Shown: positions 1 to 8,496 of the stretch, piece by piece | How the letters are laid out: the number at the start of each line of letters is the position of its first letter | Numbering within the stretch: the stretch's first letter is position 1 | Source of the DNA: Acinetobacter gandensis | GTDB lineage: Bacteria > Pseudomonadota > Gammaproteobacteria > Pseudomonadales > Moraxellaceae | Reading direction: 5' to 3' | Assembly (NCBI RefSeq): GCF_001678755.1 | Contig: NZ_LZDS01000025.1 | Location: 228,851-292,850, forward strand | Length of the DNA stretch: 64,000 bases | Notes under the pieces: generated by a model | What the model saw: only the letters and a program-made list of their open reading frames with translations | Databases searched by the model: none | Told to the model about the DNA's origin: nothing | Translations under genes and position numbers: made by a program

Positions 1-6
1 ACTCAA

Positions 7-369
7 TTAAGCCTGAATAATGGTTTTACTATAAGTCTCTTTATTCATCTCTAAAATCTCGACACATAATTGGACATCACACTGCGTTACAGGCACATGT
101 TGCTGTAAAACGTGCAGCAATTGATTCGAAATCTGTTGTTGTACTTCAATTGAGCGCCCTGTCAACAATGATACTTTGGCATGAATATAAGCTTGGTTGG
201 CATTTTCATCTAAACCCACAATGAATTCTGGCTGAACCATTGCACGACTTTTAATATCCTTAGCATCGCTTACATGACCCGATTCAAATAAAGACAAATT
301 TAAAGCTTTAAGTAATGGACGTGCTTCGACTGCAAGATTGTCTGAATATTCCACATGAATGTGCGGCAT
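7..369 (-). CDS. 5-carboxymethyl-2-hydroxymuconate isomerase family protein
   Basis: A 120-residue protein of the CHMI branch of the tautomerase superfamily. It begins MPHIHVEYSDNL, the family's hallmark: after removal of Met1, Pro2 is the catalytic general base. The family isomerises 5-carboxymethyl-2-hydroxymuconate in the homoprotocatechuate pathway. No other hpa genes are visible beside it, so its real substrate may differ. Its length is normal for the family. It is cytosolic, with no signal peptide. The family call is firm; the pathway role is inference. Confidence 0.85.
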   Translation of the reverse strand: MPHIHVEYSDNLAVEARPLLKALNLSLFESGHVSDAKDIKSRAMVQPEFIVGLDENANQAYIHAKVSLLTGRSIEVQQQISNQLLHVLQQHVPVTQCDVQLCVEILEMNKETYSKTIIQA

Positions 370-469
370 AAGAAAAGTTCTTTGTAACAGAGATTAGCTC
401 TATTATGAGGGCAGAACAATGCAAGAAATATGCTTCATACGAAAAAGATATATCTATTGTTTTAGTTTT

Positions 470-500
470 ATCCAAGCCTTGTTTAAAACAAGGCTTGGAT
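470..500. terminator. Long perfect hairpin downstream of the yjdM-type gene
   Basis: Two 13-base arms (470-482 and 488-500, core CCAAGCCTTG) pair perfectly around a 5-base loop. It lies 46 bases downstream of the minus-strand gene that ends at 547. Neither side has a clean T-tract, so it is either a non-canonical terminator or a structured RNA 3' end. Confidence 0.45.
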
Positions 501-546
501 CTATCGGTTTACACAGATCACTTGATGATCGATTACAAATTTCGTT

Positions 547-888
547 TTAGACTTTTTTCACATACTCTGACTTAAGCTTCATCGCACCAATCCCATCAAT
601 TTTACAATCGATATCATGTCCATCACTCGCATCAGTCAGCAAACGAATATTTTTGACTTTGGTGCCCACTTTAACAACAGAAGATGAACCTTTAATCTTC
701 AAATCTTTTACAACAGTCACAGTGTCACCATCAGCCAAAAGATTACCATTAGCATCTTTAATAAGCACTTGCTCTTCTACAGTAGATTCACCCTCTTTCC
801 ACTCGTGTGCGCACTCTGGGCAAATCAATAAATCGCCATCGTTATATGTGTATTCTGAATTACATTGGGGACAATTAGGTAAAGACAT
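547..888 (-). CDS. yjdM: YjdM/PhnA family zinc-ribbon protein
   Basis: A 113-residue protein with an N-terminal zinc ribbon (CPQC near residue 5, CPEC near residue 24) and a C-terminal beta domain containing KDLKIKGSS and [10 protein letters not shown], as in PhnA/YjdM. The name 'alkylphosphonate utilisation protein' is historical; in E. coli this gene is not part of the phosphonate operon and its role is unclear. The start was set at the ATG at 888 because AGG sits about 7 bases upstream; a TTG four codons earlier overlaps that ribosome-binding site. Flanking genes are unrelated. Confidence 0.9.
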   Translation of the reverse strand: MSLPNCPQCNSEYTYNDGDLLICPECAHEWKEGESTVEEQVLIKDANGNLLADGDTVTVVKDLKIKGSSSVVKVGTKVKNIRLLTDASDGHDIDCKIDGIGAMKLKSEYVKKV

Positions 889-1066
889 AAAAAACCTCAA
901 AAAACATGAGCAACAATTGTGCTCAAAATATCAATATAACATTTTTATATTTGTCAGAATATTAAAAACCTTATTTAAGATAGGGTTTTATTATCGTGGC
1001 GATGCAGCTAGATCATTTGTATAAGTATTTCGGAACTATCTTCAGTGAATAGAACTCTATCGGAAG

Positions 1067-1435
1067 TCATTCATCTAGTTCATCAAGTATTAGCTCACGC
1101 AAGAATGTCGCATGATTGTGCTGCATATTTTTTGCAGCTGTTAATAAGGTCAGCGATTGCTTCTTGAGTAATTCCCGTAGTGTAATAATCGCTTGAGATT
1201 GCGTCTCGAGCTCAACTCGATAACGCGTTCTAAATTCATCCCAACGACTTTCCATGGCATCATCTTGATGAAACCAACGGCGTAACGCTGTCGATGGGGT
1301 CAGCTCTTTAGGCCATAAATCAATTTGAGCACTTTCTTTACTCATACCACGCGGCCATAAACGATCGACCAATATGCGCTTACCATCGGCAGGACTTGCA
1401 GGCTCATAAATCCGTTTAATTTGTATCGGCACCAT
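1067..1435 (-). CDS. DUF488 family protein (YeaO-like)
   Basis: A 122-residue protein matching the DUF488/YeaO family: it has the conserved DRLWPRG segment (about residues 25-31) and a C-terminal LLTAAKN. The biochemical function of the family is not established. A good GAGGAG precedes the ATG. It lies 36 bases downstream of the AHSA1-like gene on the same strand, so the two are probably co-transcribed. Confidence 0.88.
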   Translation of the reverse strand: MVPIQIKRIYEPASPADGKRILVDRLWPRGMSKESAQIDLWPKELTPSTALRRWFHQDDAMESRWDEFRTRYRVELETQSQAIITLRELLKKQSLTLLTAAKNMQHNHATFLRELILDELDE

Positions 1436-1471
1436 GAACTCCTCTATCCACTTTACCTTTCCAACTTCAAA

Positions 1472-1918
1472 TTATTCATCTGGAATTGCAGGATTAACTA
1501 AAAAAGACAACAGTTGCAAAGACTCCTGCCATCCTAAATAGCATGCATCTGGTGGAATGACATTCGGTACACCTACTTGAGTGATCAGTAACTCTGTACC
1601 AACTGAAACTTCCTCTAAACGTACTGTTACTTCAATTTCACCAGCCAATTCAGGTGTGTCAAAACGGTCGGTATAACGTAGCAGTTTATTAGGAATCACT
1701 TCATGATAAACACCATGGAATGAGTGACGCGTACCTGTGGTAAAGTTTTGAAATGACATGCGATAGGAACCACCCGTACGTACATCAGAATGCTCTATAT
1801 GTGCCGTAAAACCATGTGGTGCCATCCATTTTACCAGCGCATCTGGCTCAACTAATGCACGATATACGCGTTCTGGCGGTGCGCTAAACACACGATGTAA
1901 GCGTATAGTGTTGCTCAT
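1472..1918 (-). CDS. SRPBCC / AHSA1-like domain protein
   Basis: A 148-residue START-like (SRPBCC) protein of the activator-of-Hsp90-ATPase-1 class. Evidence is the N-terminal VFSAPPERVYRAL, the WMAPHGF segment that follows, and the alternating beta pattern to the C-terminal WQESLQLL. Members bind hydrophobic ligands in a helix-grip cavity; the ligand cannot be predicted. The start is at the ATG at 1918, placed 6 bases after GGAG; an ATG four codons upstream is itself part of that site. It is probably in an operon with the downstream DUF488 gene. Confidence 0.85.
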   Translation of the reverse strand: MSNTIRLHRVFSAPPERVYRALVEPDALVKWMAPHGFTAHIEHSDVRTGGSYRMSFQNFTTGTRHSFHGVYHEVIPNKLLRYTDRFDTPELAGEIEVTVRLEEVSVGTELLITQVGVPNVIPPDACYLGWQESLQLLSFLVNPAIPDE

Positions 1919-2230
1919 ATTGTTCTCCATTCTTATTCTTCTATGTTCTACGATATCTCATTATATATTTTGCGACATACTGTCACTACACGGTTTTAAA
2001 AGGCTTCACCCAGAAGTTCATCGATTAACTGAATAAAAGTGCAAATGCTGTTACAGCTCATTCATATTACAAAGCATCCAGTGCTTAATATGTTCTAAGA
2101 AATTTACTCTATTGAATTGAGATACTTATTAATCAAAACCCAGTGGCGAACACTGGGCTTGATGCTTTTATCTATATTCTATTCAATAATTTTTTTGCGA
2201 AAACGCTTTGATCACTTCGCCCGTTATGGC

Positions 2231-2611
2231 TTAGTTAATGGATTCTTCTTCAAAGTCATCATCTTCATAAATATACGCCATACAGCCCCAACCGTCATAT
2301 TCACCAGAGTTTTGTTCAGCAATCTTCATAAACCACTGTTCAAGATCGACGATATCTTCATAGTCAGGCTCCATGTACACATAAATGGTAATAATCCATT
2401 CTACCCGATCAGATTCTTCATCTTGGAACAAAGAAATTTTTTGCTCTTCTTTGAGCAAGAACAGCGCACACTGTTCTGCTAAGGCTTGGCTTGAAAATGC
2501 AATCGAATATTCAATCTCATGCGGTACGCTTAAGTCATCCCCATCTTGCTGCATTTGCCACAGCACATTACCGTTATCATCATCAGGAAATTGTTTAAAA
2601 TCACGCGACAT
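2231..2611 (-). CDS. rraB: RNase E regulator RraB-like protein
   Basis: A 126-residue acidic protein resembling RraB, which binds RNase E and reduces degradosome activity on a subset of mRNAs. Supporting segments are FPDDDNGNVLW near the N-terminus, VEWIITIYVYMEP in the middle and GEYDGWGCM near the C-terminus, with an acidic tail. AAGGA precedes the ATG at suitable spacing. It sits alone between two terminator-like regions on the minus strand. The family call is from recognition of the pattern; regulation of RNase E in this organism is inferred. Confidence 0.8.
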   Translation of the reverse strand: MSRDFKQFPDDDNGNVLWQMQQDGDDLSVPHEIEYSIAFSSQALAEQCALFLLKEEQKISLFQDEESDRVEWIITIYVYMEPDYEDIVDLEQWFMKIAEQNSGEYDGWGCMAYIYEDDDFEEESIN

Positions 2612-2704
2612 GATGCTGTTCCTTATTTTGGATAAATTTTATTCTGCGGCTATAGATTAACGGATAATTGTTGCAATTTGCAGCACTAAAACATATTTTC
2701 AGCA

Positions 2705-2738
2705 TAAAAAAGGCTTTCATAGAAAAAGCCTTATTCAT
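2705..2738 (-). terminator. Rho-independent terminator of the 2750-3685 gene
   Basis: On the minus strand an 8-bp stem AAGGCTTT / AAAGCCTT with a 7-base loop is followed by a run of six T. It lies directly downstream of the coiled-coil membrane protein gene. Confidence 0.85.
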
Positions 2739-2749
2739 AGATTATTAAA

Positions 2750-3685
2750 TTATACAGCCAGGTCAACAGCAGAATTAGCTTGTTTAAGCTGCATCACAAT
2801 TGCAGCAAGTTTTAACTCTTCCAAACGTAAATTTAAATATGACTCCAACACCTGCGCCTGACTAAAGTTTGCACCGTGTGCATTCAGTAAGGTGTAATCG
2901 TCTTTTAAGGCTTGTAGTGATTCACCCAAGTTATCTACGGTTAACTGAGCCAAATATAAATCTGCACGACTATTTAACACCAAAGTGAACAAGTGGATGG
3001 CTGCAAGGCGACGGTCTTCATCGACATAATTGCATGTTGCCGTTTGCTGTTGTTCAGCTGCATCCAACATTTTACAGCGTACCGCCAATAAACTTTGTAC
3101 CGCATCAGACTCATCAAAACCGGCAATGAGTTCATCAAGGACCTGTTGAACAGGTAAAAAGAACTTGCCTTTATAGCCTTGTACTTTATGTTCAAGCGCA
3201 TTAATGACATTTTGTAGTTGCTGTTGCTCAACAACTTGGTGATACAAACTTTTTAATTCTTCACGGGCTTTTTCCTGCGTCCGTGTTTTTGCCTTTTCTT
3301 GATATTGCGCTAAGAAATGTCGAACTTCATCGATATGTGATTTGATGTCTTGCAGCATTATGTCTGCATTAATTTTAGTGACTTCCACCAAGCCATCTGC
3401 CTGTAAAGCACGATGTTCAACATACTGTTCAACCTCAGCAATATGCTGATATTTACTGACTTTATCGACTTGAACCTTAAGTCCACTGTTTTGAATACGC
3501 AGTTGGCTAATTTCAAATTTCAAATCATCTTGCTGTGCTTCTGTTTCAGCAAGTTTTAAACGCGCACGGTCTAGGTTCTCTTGCAAAGACGCAAGATTTT
3601 TATCATTGCTCGCCTTACGGCTAAATACTAACAATAATAGTATAAGCAATATAATAACAAGGATGATCAAAGCAATGTTTAACAT
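2750..3685 (-). CDS. Membrane-anchored coiled-coil protein, unknown function
   Basis: A 311-residue protein with one N-terminal membrane segment (about residues 3-21, almost all Ile, Leu and Val), then a long charged, Gln/Glu/Leu-rich helical region from about residue 30 to 170 that is likely coiled coil. A second helical, Leu-rich part runs to the C-terminus. The layout (single anchor plus cytoplasmic coil) recalls DNA-recombination protein RmuC or septation-associated coils, but I see no RmuC nuclease-like domain. I do not recognise the family. It is transcribed alone, with a strong terminator immediately after it. Confidence 0.75.
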   Translation of the reverse strand: MLNIALIILVIILLILLLLVFSRKASNDKNLASLQENLDRARLKLAETEAQQDDLKFEISQLRIQNSGLKVQVDKVSKYQHIAEVEQYVEHRALQADGLVEVTKINADIMLQDIKSHIDEVRHFLAQYQEKAKTRTQEKAREELKSLYHQVVEQQQLQNVINALEHKVQGYKGKFFLPVQQVLDELIAGFDESDAVQSLLAVRCKMLDAAEQQQTATCNYVDEDRRLAAIHLFTLVLNSRADLYLAQLTVDNLGESLQALKDDYTLLNAHGANFSQAQVLESYLNLRLEELKLAAIVMQLKQANSAVDLAV

Positions 3686-4175
3686 TCTCTAATCCTCAAA
3701 ATCAGCAAAAAAAGTAATATTGAATTTTTTAAACTAAAAATTACAATAAAATAAAAATAAATCACAATTCATACTAACAGAAATAATATGCATTCGTATA
3801 TTTTTACGATTAAAAACATTCCAACTCTTCAATTATTAAGCTATTGTATTTGTTTGTATTTATAACCTTGTTAAGTTGAAAGAATTCAATTGAAATGTTT
3901 CATAACACTCTAATTAAGTGATGATTAATATTTTTTATTATTTACTAATAGTTACATAGAATGTTTTCAAATTACCGCAATAATTCACATTTTATATAAA
4001 TGCTTTTTGCATATTTATATATCCCTAGAATTGGGGATATTTAAAAAATTAACCCAAACTTAAAACTCAAATTTTGACAGTTAAGTCATATAAGATATGA
4101 CAAAGAAAAAGACAAAATAATGCTCTCAGTCGGTACCTTGAATTGCCTACTGATGCATTTTCGAGTGATTTTTCA
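3686..4175. other. Gene-free AT-rich stretch with two small palindromes
   Basis: About 490 bases with no credible reading frame. It contains the upstream region of the coiled-coil gene and the downstream region of rluA. Two inverted repeats stand out: ATATCCC / GGGATAT at 4019-4040 and GTCATAT-AAG-ATATGAC at 4084-4100. Neither is followed by a T-tract in a position that would make it a clear terminator; the second has the size of an operator. Confidence 0.5.
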
Positions 4176-4841
4176 TCAAAAATCAGGTGCGCAATGAATA
4201 TGAATTGGTAGCTTTGATAGTGGCTGAGTAAAACTCAAATCGCTGGCATGCAAAGCCATTCGCCCTAGCTGACTCAATTTAGCATTTGGATGATAAAGCT
4301 GATCGCCTGTAATTGGATGTCCAATATGCATCATATGCACACGAAGTTGATGAGAACGCCCTGTCACTGGTGTCAATAACACGCGACTAATATCATTCAC
4401 TTCATCATAATCTACAGCTTGATAGAGTGTTTTCGATGGCTTACCCAATTCAAAATGCACCATTTGGCGCGGACGATTTTCCCAATCAGTGATGAGAGGA
4501 ACTTCTACACTACCCGTCCCCTCTAATTGCCCTTGTACCAAAGCTACATATTGCTTTTGTACGGTACGCGCTTGAAACATTTTACTGACCGCAACTTCCG
4601 CATCACGATGTTTTGCAAACATTAAAATACCCGATGTTGCCATATCTAGACGATGGGTAATTTTCGCTGCTGGATAGCGTTCAAGCACACGTAAATATGC
4701 ACTGTCATGATGTTCAGGTAAACGCCCAGGCACAGAAAGCAATTCCGCAGGTTTTTCAATAATCACCAAATCCTCATCTTCATATAAAATTCGAAGTGGG
4801 CCTTGAGGTGGTGCATAAACAAAGTGCGGATCTAATGGCAT
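4176..4841 (-). CDS. rluA: Pseudouridine synthase, RluA family
   Basis: A 221-residue RluA-type enzyme, which isomerises specific uridines (E. coli RluA: 23S rRNA U746 and tRNA U32). The catalytic motif HRLDMATSG is at about residues 63-71 with the nucleophile Asp66. Further family blocks are IIEKPAELLSVPG near residue 27 and TGRSHQLRVHM in the C-terminal half. The length fits RluA rather than the longer RluC or RluD, which carry an S4 domain absent here. I chose the ATG at 4841; a TTG 20 codons upstream would add a peptide unlike the family. No strong ribosome-binding site is visible. Confidence 0.88.
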   Translation of the reverse strand: MPLDPHFVYAPPQGPLRILYEDEDLVIIEKPAELLSVPGRLPEHHDSAYLRVLERYPAAKITHRLDMATSGILMFAKHRDAEVAVSKMFQARTVQKQYVALVQGQLEGTGSVEVPLITDWENRPRQMVHFELGKPSKTLYQAVDYDEVNDISRVLLTPVTGRSHQLRVHMMHIGHPITGDQLYHPNAKLSQLGRMALHASDLSFTQPLSKLPIHIHCAPDF

Positions 4842-4937
4842 GAACAATACAGCAAAATGGGAGAATGGCGGCAAAATAACAATTGAGCCAAACCCTGTCA
4901 ATCTTTGCTTTTAGCTGTTTCTACACTTAAAGATAGG

Positions 4938-5396
4938 CTATTTATTGTTGGCTCCTGATTTACCAAATGCCGGCTGTAATTGATCAGCAAGATCGTCTTC
5001 AATCAATTGCAGCACTTCAGCGGGAAGTGTATCGGCATATTGATGAATCGTTATTTCATATTGGCCTTGAAACCATTGATTTAAATGTAATGCGTAAGTA
5101 CTTTTATGCCCGAAGCCCAAATGCTGTGCCAATCTATTCCGAATACTGTGGCGTGAAGAGCCTACATATAGAACCTGACTTGGGCGATTTAATTTTGCGC
5201 AGGCATGCGTTTTAAGTAATCGAAAATTTTGAAATTGCTGAAAAGTTGTATTGATGTCTCCTTCAATCTGTTGGATGACATAAATAAAGCGTCCATGACT
5301 GGGCAATTGTTCCAACGTTGTAAATTCAAATATATGCTCAGGTAGAACGTTTTTTGCTTGTATACAATGTTCAATCAGTCGATCAAGATAACGCAT
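4938..5396 (-). CDS. GIY-YIG nuclease-like protein
   Basis: A 152-residue protein that fits the GIY-YIG fold: FIYVI at residues 37-41 stands for the first motif, LYVGSS at 76-81 for the second, followed by RNRLAQHLG with the expected Arg, and a late Glu in LIEDDLADQLQPAFGKSG that matches the metal-binding Glu and the Pro-containing tail of the family. The spacer between the first two motifs is longer than in short UvrC-type domains. Function is unknown; it could be a DNA nuclease or an inactive nucleic-acid-binding relative. It lies about 100 bases upstream of rluA on the same strand. Confidence 0.7.
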   Translation of the reverse strand: MRYLDRLIEHCIQAKNVLPEHIFEFTTLEQLPSHGRFIYVIQQIEGDINTTFQQFQNFRLLKTHACAKLNRPSQVLYVGSSRHSIRNRLAQHLGFGHKSTYALHLNQWFQGQYEITIHQYADTLPAEVLQLIEDDLADQLQPAFGKSGANNK

Positions 5397-5498
5397 AATG
5401 AAGGATTTAAAGTGAATAGAAGAGCATCATCATAGTGTGTTTATAATCGAATAAATTAATGTTTTTATTATTTTTTATTTTCTAAAAAGAATTTTTTA

Positions 5499-5679
5499 GG
5501 GTGTAAGAGAAAACAGTGTTGTTTACTTCAACTATCATCACTTTGTAAGTTATGATCTTATAGCCTATAAACTTTTGATTTATAGCGTCCTAAGCTGAAT
5601 CGAGACCTTTTGGGTGAGTACTGTACGCGTGTTTTGCACCGCTGACAGCATGCTACTCTTTTCAATCTCTGTAACACCC
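5499..5679. repeat. MITE-like repeat, copy 1
   Basis: A ~181 bp unit, nearly identical to 6213-6393 in the same orientation. The ends are imperfect inverted repeats: GGGTGTAAGAGA on the left and, read on the other strand, GGGTGTTACAGAGA on the right. An internal hairpin CTATAAA / TTTATAG is centred near 5573. It is too short to code for a transposase. No clear target duplication is visible. The design suits a non-autonomous mobile repeat, but the parent element is not identified. Confidence 0.65.
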
Positions 5680-6212
5680 TTGAGATATATAGTAGTGACT
5701 TGATAGAGGGATTGTTTCCCCAAAATCTGGCTAATTTCACTATTTTTGAAAATATTTTTCATAATTTTTATAAATTTATAAAATTTGTATCACAACTATC
5801 ATTTTCATGCCATTTTTGATGCAAAAATTCAGTTTTATCGCGACTTTTTATTATTCGCTATTGAATTTTAAATCATGATTTTTGGAAATGAAAAAGTCCG
5901 TAATGGGCCACTTTAGATAGCCGTAGACGTTTTAAAAGTTCTTATCATTTTTTAAATTTGATGAAATCAAATGCTGAGTACGTCTAAGCATCGTTACTCA
6001 TACATATCCAAGCCTTACTTTGCATCAATAAATTGAGGCCATTTTCAGCTTAAATAGTTGATAGCGAAAAAATATAAAAAGATTGATATATCTATGATGA
6101 GGCATTTTAGATAGGAGAAAAATTAAAGAAGAAAATAAACAATAAAGCAAAAATCACAGAAAGATTTTTTGTAAAAGATGAAATGCAGAATAATTATTGT
6201 TGTATTTTTAGG

Positions 6213-6393
6213 GTGGTGTAAGAGAAAACAGTATGTTTACTTCAACTATCATCACTTTGTAAGTTATGATCTTATAGCCTATAAACTTTTGATTTATAGC
6301 GTCCTAAGCTGAATCGAGACCTTTTGGGTGAGTACTGTACGCGTGTTTTGCACCACTGACAGCATGCTACTCTTTTCAATCTCTTTCACACCC
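6213..6393. repeat. MITE-like repeat, copy 2
   Basis: Second copy of the ~181 bp unit. Over the shared body it differs from copy 1 by only a few bases, for example one base in GCACCACTGAC and a small change after AACAGT. The right end read on the other strand is GGGTGTGAAAGAGATTG, which pairs with the left end GGTGTAAGAGA allowing gaps. The left border carries an extra GGTG compared with copy 1. Confidence 0.65.
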
Positions 6394-6616
6394 TTGAGAG
6401 ATACTTTAACTAAGATGCATCGGGATTAATTTCCTAAGATTTTAGAATTTTTTTAAAATTCAGAAATATTTTTCGCAGCATTCCGCTCTTGTAGTATTTT
6501 TTACCTTTAGCCTGATTTTTTAATCTTTTTATTGCACTAAAAACACATTTATAAGGAATATTTTCTTCAATACGCCTTATATTCATCTCGATTTTCCATC
6601 TTTAAAAATTGAACTA

Positions 6617-7318
6617 TTATTTCTTTTTACTCATTTCTGACAGCAGGTCTAATTGTATTTCTTGAATTTTAGCCAAGCGATCCCATTGGTGCATTAATAG
6701 ATGATCAATTTTTTCATGTAGATGACGAATTTCAAGTTCAGCTTTCAAATTCACCTGATAGTCATTTTCAGAACGCATCCGGTCTTTCGCTTCCTGACGG
6801 TTTTGACTCATCATAATAATGGGTGCTTGTATCGCAGCTAAACATGACAACATCAAATTTAGCAGAATAAAAGGATATGGATCGGCTGGATGTTTCACCA
6901 TCACCACAGTATTGACCAATATCCACACTGCTAAAAATGCACTAAAACAAATGAGAAATGCCCAGCTGCCGCCAAAAGTAGCAATCTTATCGGCGAGGCG
7001 CTCACCGAAAGTCCACTTCTGTTCCAACTGCCCTTCAACGTTTTTACTGATCAGTTCGTGCTGTTTCATACTATTCAGCACTTCGTATTCTAAGTTTGAA
7101 ACCTCACCCTGTTCCATATGTAAAATCGACTGCACATATTGCATGCGATATTGCGTTAGTTCACGCTGACAAATAAAGTCGTCACTATTAAACTCTAGAT
7201 AATCATGTGTAATTTGTTCTGTAATGACTTTACGTACCGTCGCCATTGGAATTAAATGTTTAACAGGAAAACTCTTTTTACACACCAAGCATGTACGGCA
7301 TTCTACTTTTCCATTCAT
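6617..7318 (-). CDS. DUF1003 membrane protein
   Basis: A 233-residue protein of the DUF1003 family. It begins with a putative metal-binding CRTCLVCKK at residues 7-15, then a soluble part, then WTFGERLADKIATFGGSW leading into two membrane segments (about 118-139 and 147-170). The family-typical PYPFILLNL and SQNRQEAKDR follow, and it ends in a charged helical tail. Function is unknown. The ribosome-binding site is CGAGG, about 10 bases before the ATG. It is transcribed alone. Confidence 0.88.
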   Translation of the reverse strand: MNGKVECRTCLVCKKSFPVKHLIPMATVRKVITEQITHDYLEFNSDDFICQRELTQYRMQYVQSILHMEQGEVSNLEYEVLNSMKQHELISKNVEGQLEQKWTFGERLADKIATFGGSWAFLICFSAFLAVWILVNTVVMVKHPADPYPFILLNLMLSCLAAIQAPIIMMSQNRQEAKDRMRSENDYQVNLKAELEIRHLHEKIDHLLMHQWDRLAKIQEIQLDLLSEMSKKK

Positions 7319-7637
7319 TTGAATTGAGCCTCGCTGCGCGATCCATGGAGTTTATTCATTTAAATTTTGATTGTTCAAATATTGAATCTATCTCAATGTA
7401 GCATTCGAAACTTAAAAACTACGCTTTCATGGCATGAATATTTATCTTTACAGTGGCAACTACTAAAATGATGTATTGAATAGATGACTTAAAAATGCAA
7501 AAAATTACGGTAATAGTAGAAGCAGCAAAATGCACCACAATCTAGCAGCGCATTCATATTATGTTTTATAAGCGTGCTTGAATTACAGTTCTATTTGATT
7601 AAACCCAAAAGTAGGAACGTTTTTGAGTCAATTGAAC
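7319..7637. other. Intergenic region, nothing recognised
   Basis: About 320 bases between two minus-strand genes. No small gene, structured RNA or clear terminator is visible. It should contain the promoter of the DUF1003 gene. Confidence 0.4.
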
Positions 7638-7895
7638 TCATCCCAACAAACTACGCTGCACCAATTGTGCAGTAAACCACCAAGCGCTGCATGCAGACAT
7701 ACCACAGAGTAAATTGGCCAAAATTTTGTTCAATTTTGAAAGTTCTGAAACATATATTTTTAGATTAATAAGATAGGCCATAACGCCGTAAACCAGGCCA
7801 ATCGCACCGCCAATAAAAATAAGCACGAGTGGCCATGCAGCATACGCATGTGCTTTTGCAGGATACTTGGCTGTCATCATTTCAGTCGTTGTCAT
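7638..7895 (-). CDS. Small two-helix membrane protein, unknown
   Basis: An 85-residue protein with two hydrophobic segments: WPLVLIFIGGAIGLVYGVMAYLI folds as one helix near residues 21-43, and LANLLCGMSACSAWWF as the other near residues 58-75. No recognised domain. The ATG at 7895 was preferred because GTGGAG lies 7 bases upstream; a GTG four codons earlier is part of that site. It is probably an inner-membrane protein. Function cannot be inferred from context. Confidence 0.65.
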   Translation of the reverse strand: MTTTEMMTAKYPAKAHAYAAWPLVLIFIGGAIGLVYGVMAYLINLKIYVSELSKLNKILANLLCGMSACSAWWFTAQLVQRSLLG

Positions 7896-8027
7896 TGCAC
7901 ACTCCACTTTTTACAGGATTGAATTAAAACATCCACCCGAAAATGAATGCTTTAACCCTAGGAGCAATGATTTTGCAAAATTTAGGCCAAATATGCGTGC
8001 CTAATAATGATCAAGCTATGAATGAAA

Positions 8028-8234
8028 TTATTCACCACAACATTTGGTACAGCCGACGACTTTTTCTCTCGGCCAATTCATACGTGCCCGCTTGTACGCC
8101 AGCTCATAATTGGCAAAGTATCCAATCAATATTTGATCATCAAACAATGGCATGTCTTCGCACCCTTTCGTTCCGTTATGAATCAAATGCGAACCATTGC
8201 CTGATTCTTTTTCATCTACAATAAATTTGATCAT
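8028..8234 (-). CDS. Small cytosolic protein ending in a Cys cluster
   Basis: A 68-residue protein beginning MIKFIVDEKESGNGSHL and ending with VVGCTKCCGE, so three Cys lie within five residues at the C-terminus, possibly a metal or redox site. There is no signal peptide. The start at 8234 is supported by a strong AGGGGGAA seven bases upstream; an upstream in-frame ATG at 8291 lacks such a site. I do not recognise the family. It is a single-gene unit. Confidence 0.65.
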   Translation of the reverse strand: MIKFIVDEKESGNGSHLIHNGTKGCEDMPLFDDQILIGYFANYELAYKRARMNWPREKVVGCTKCCGE

Positions 8235-8431
8235 TCGCCGTTCCCCCTGAATATTTTTATAAAGTTCAACCACAAATAAAGAATGAATCAATACCCATAC
8301 AAATATTATGGATTTAATTAATCACATACTAAAATTATGCCTTTAATGTGTAAAAATCAATCAATATTTGTTTTTTTAATTTGTTTTTTATACTTATTTA
8401 TTCATAGCTTAAAGCAATATCAGTCAATTCA

Positions 8432-8451
8432 CCGTCCAATTCATTGGACGG
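8432..8451. terminator. Hairpin between two minus-strand genes
   Basis: A perfect 8-bp stem CCGTCCAA / TTGGACGG with a 4-base loop, 46 bases downstream of the DUF2569 gene. The flanks have only scattered T residues, so termination is plausible but not certain. Confidence 0.45.
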
Positions 8452-8496
8452 CGCTTTGTTCTGTTTAAGCTTTTAAATTCGTGATGATCGCTATCA

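Larger units (their letters stand above)
5397..6616. other. 1.2 kb gene-free region containing a repeat pair
   Basis: No convincing gene is found. Short open frames inside it do not resemble any family and lack ribosome-binding sites. The only structure is the pair of ~181 bp direct repeats listed separately and AT-rich sequence between them, including a loosely repeated TTTAGATAG motif near 5914 and 6105. This may be a decayed mobile element or a repeat hotspot. Confidence 0.6.

Noticed and set aside
653..1024. Plus-strand frame opposite the yjdM-type gene
   Set aside because: It is antisense to a recognised gene and encodes a low-complexity Ser/Thr-rich product.
2117..2482. Plus-strand frame opposite rraB
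   Set aside because: It is the complement of a recognised family member and has no ribosome-binding site.
4084..4100. GTCATAT-AAG-ATATGAC as a defined operator
   Set aside because: Short AT-rich palindromes are expected by chance in such a region and no regulator gene is adjacent; kept only as a note in the intergenic entry.
5558..5762. Two overlapping 60-residue minus-strand frames over repeat copy 1
   Set aside because: They run out of the repeat into unrelated flank, lack ribosome-binding sites and are not protein-like; the repeat is better seen as non-coding.
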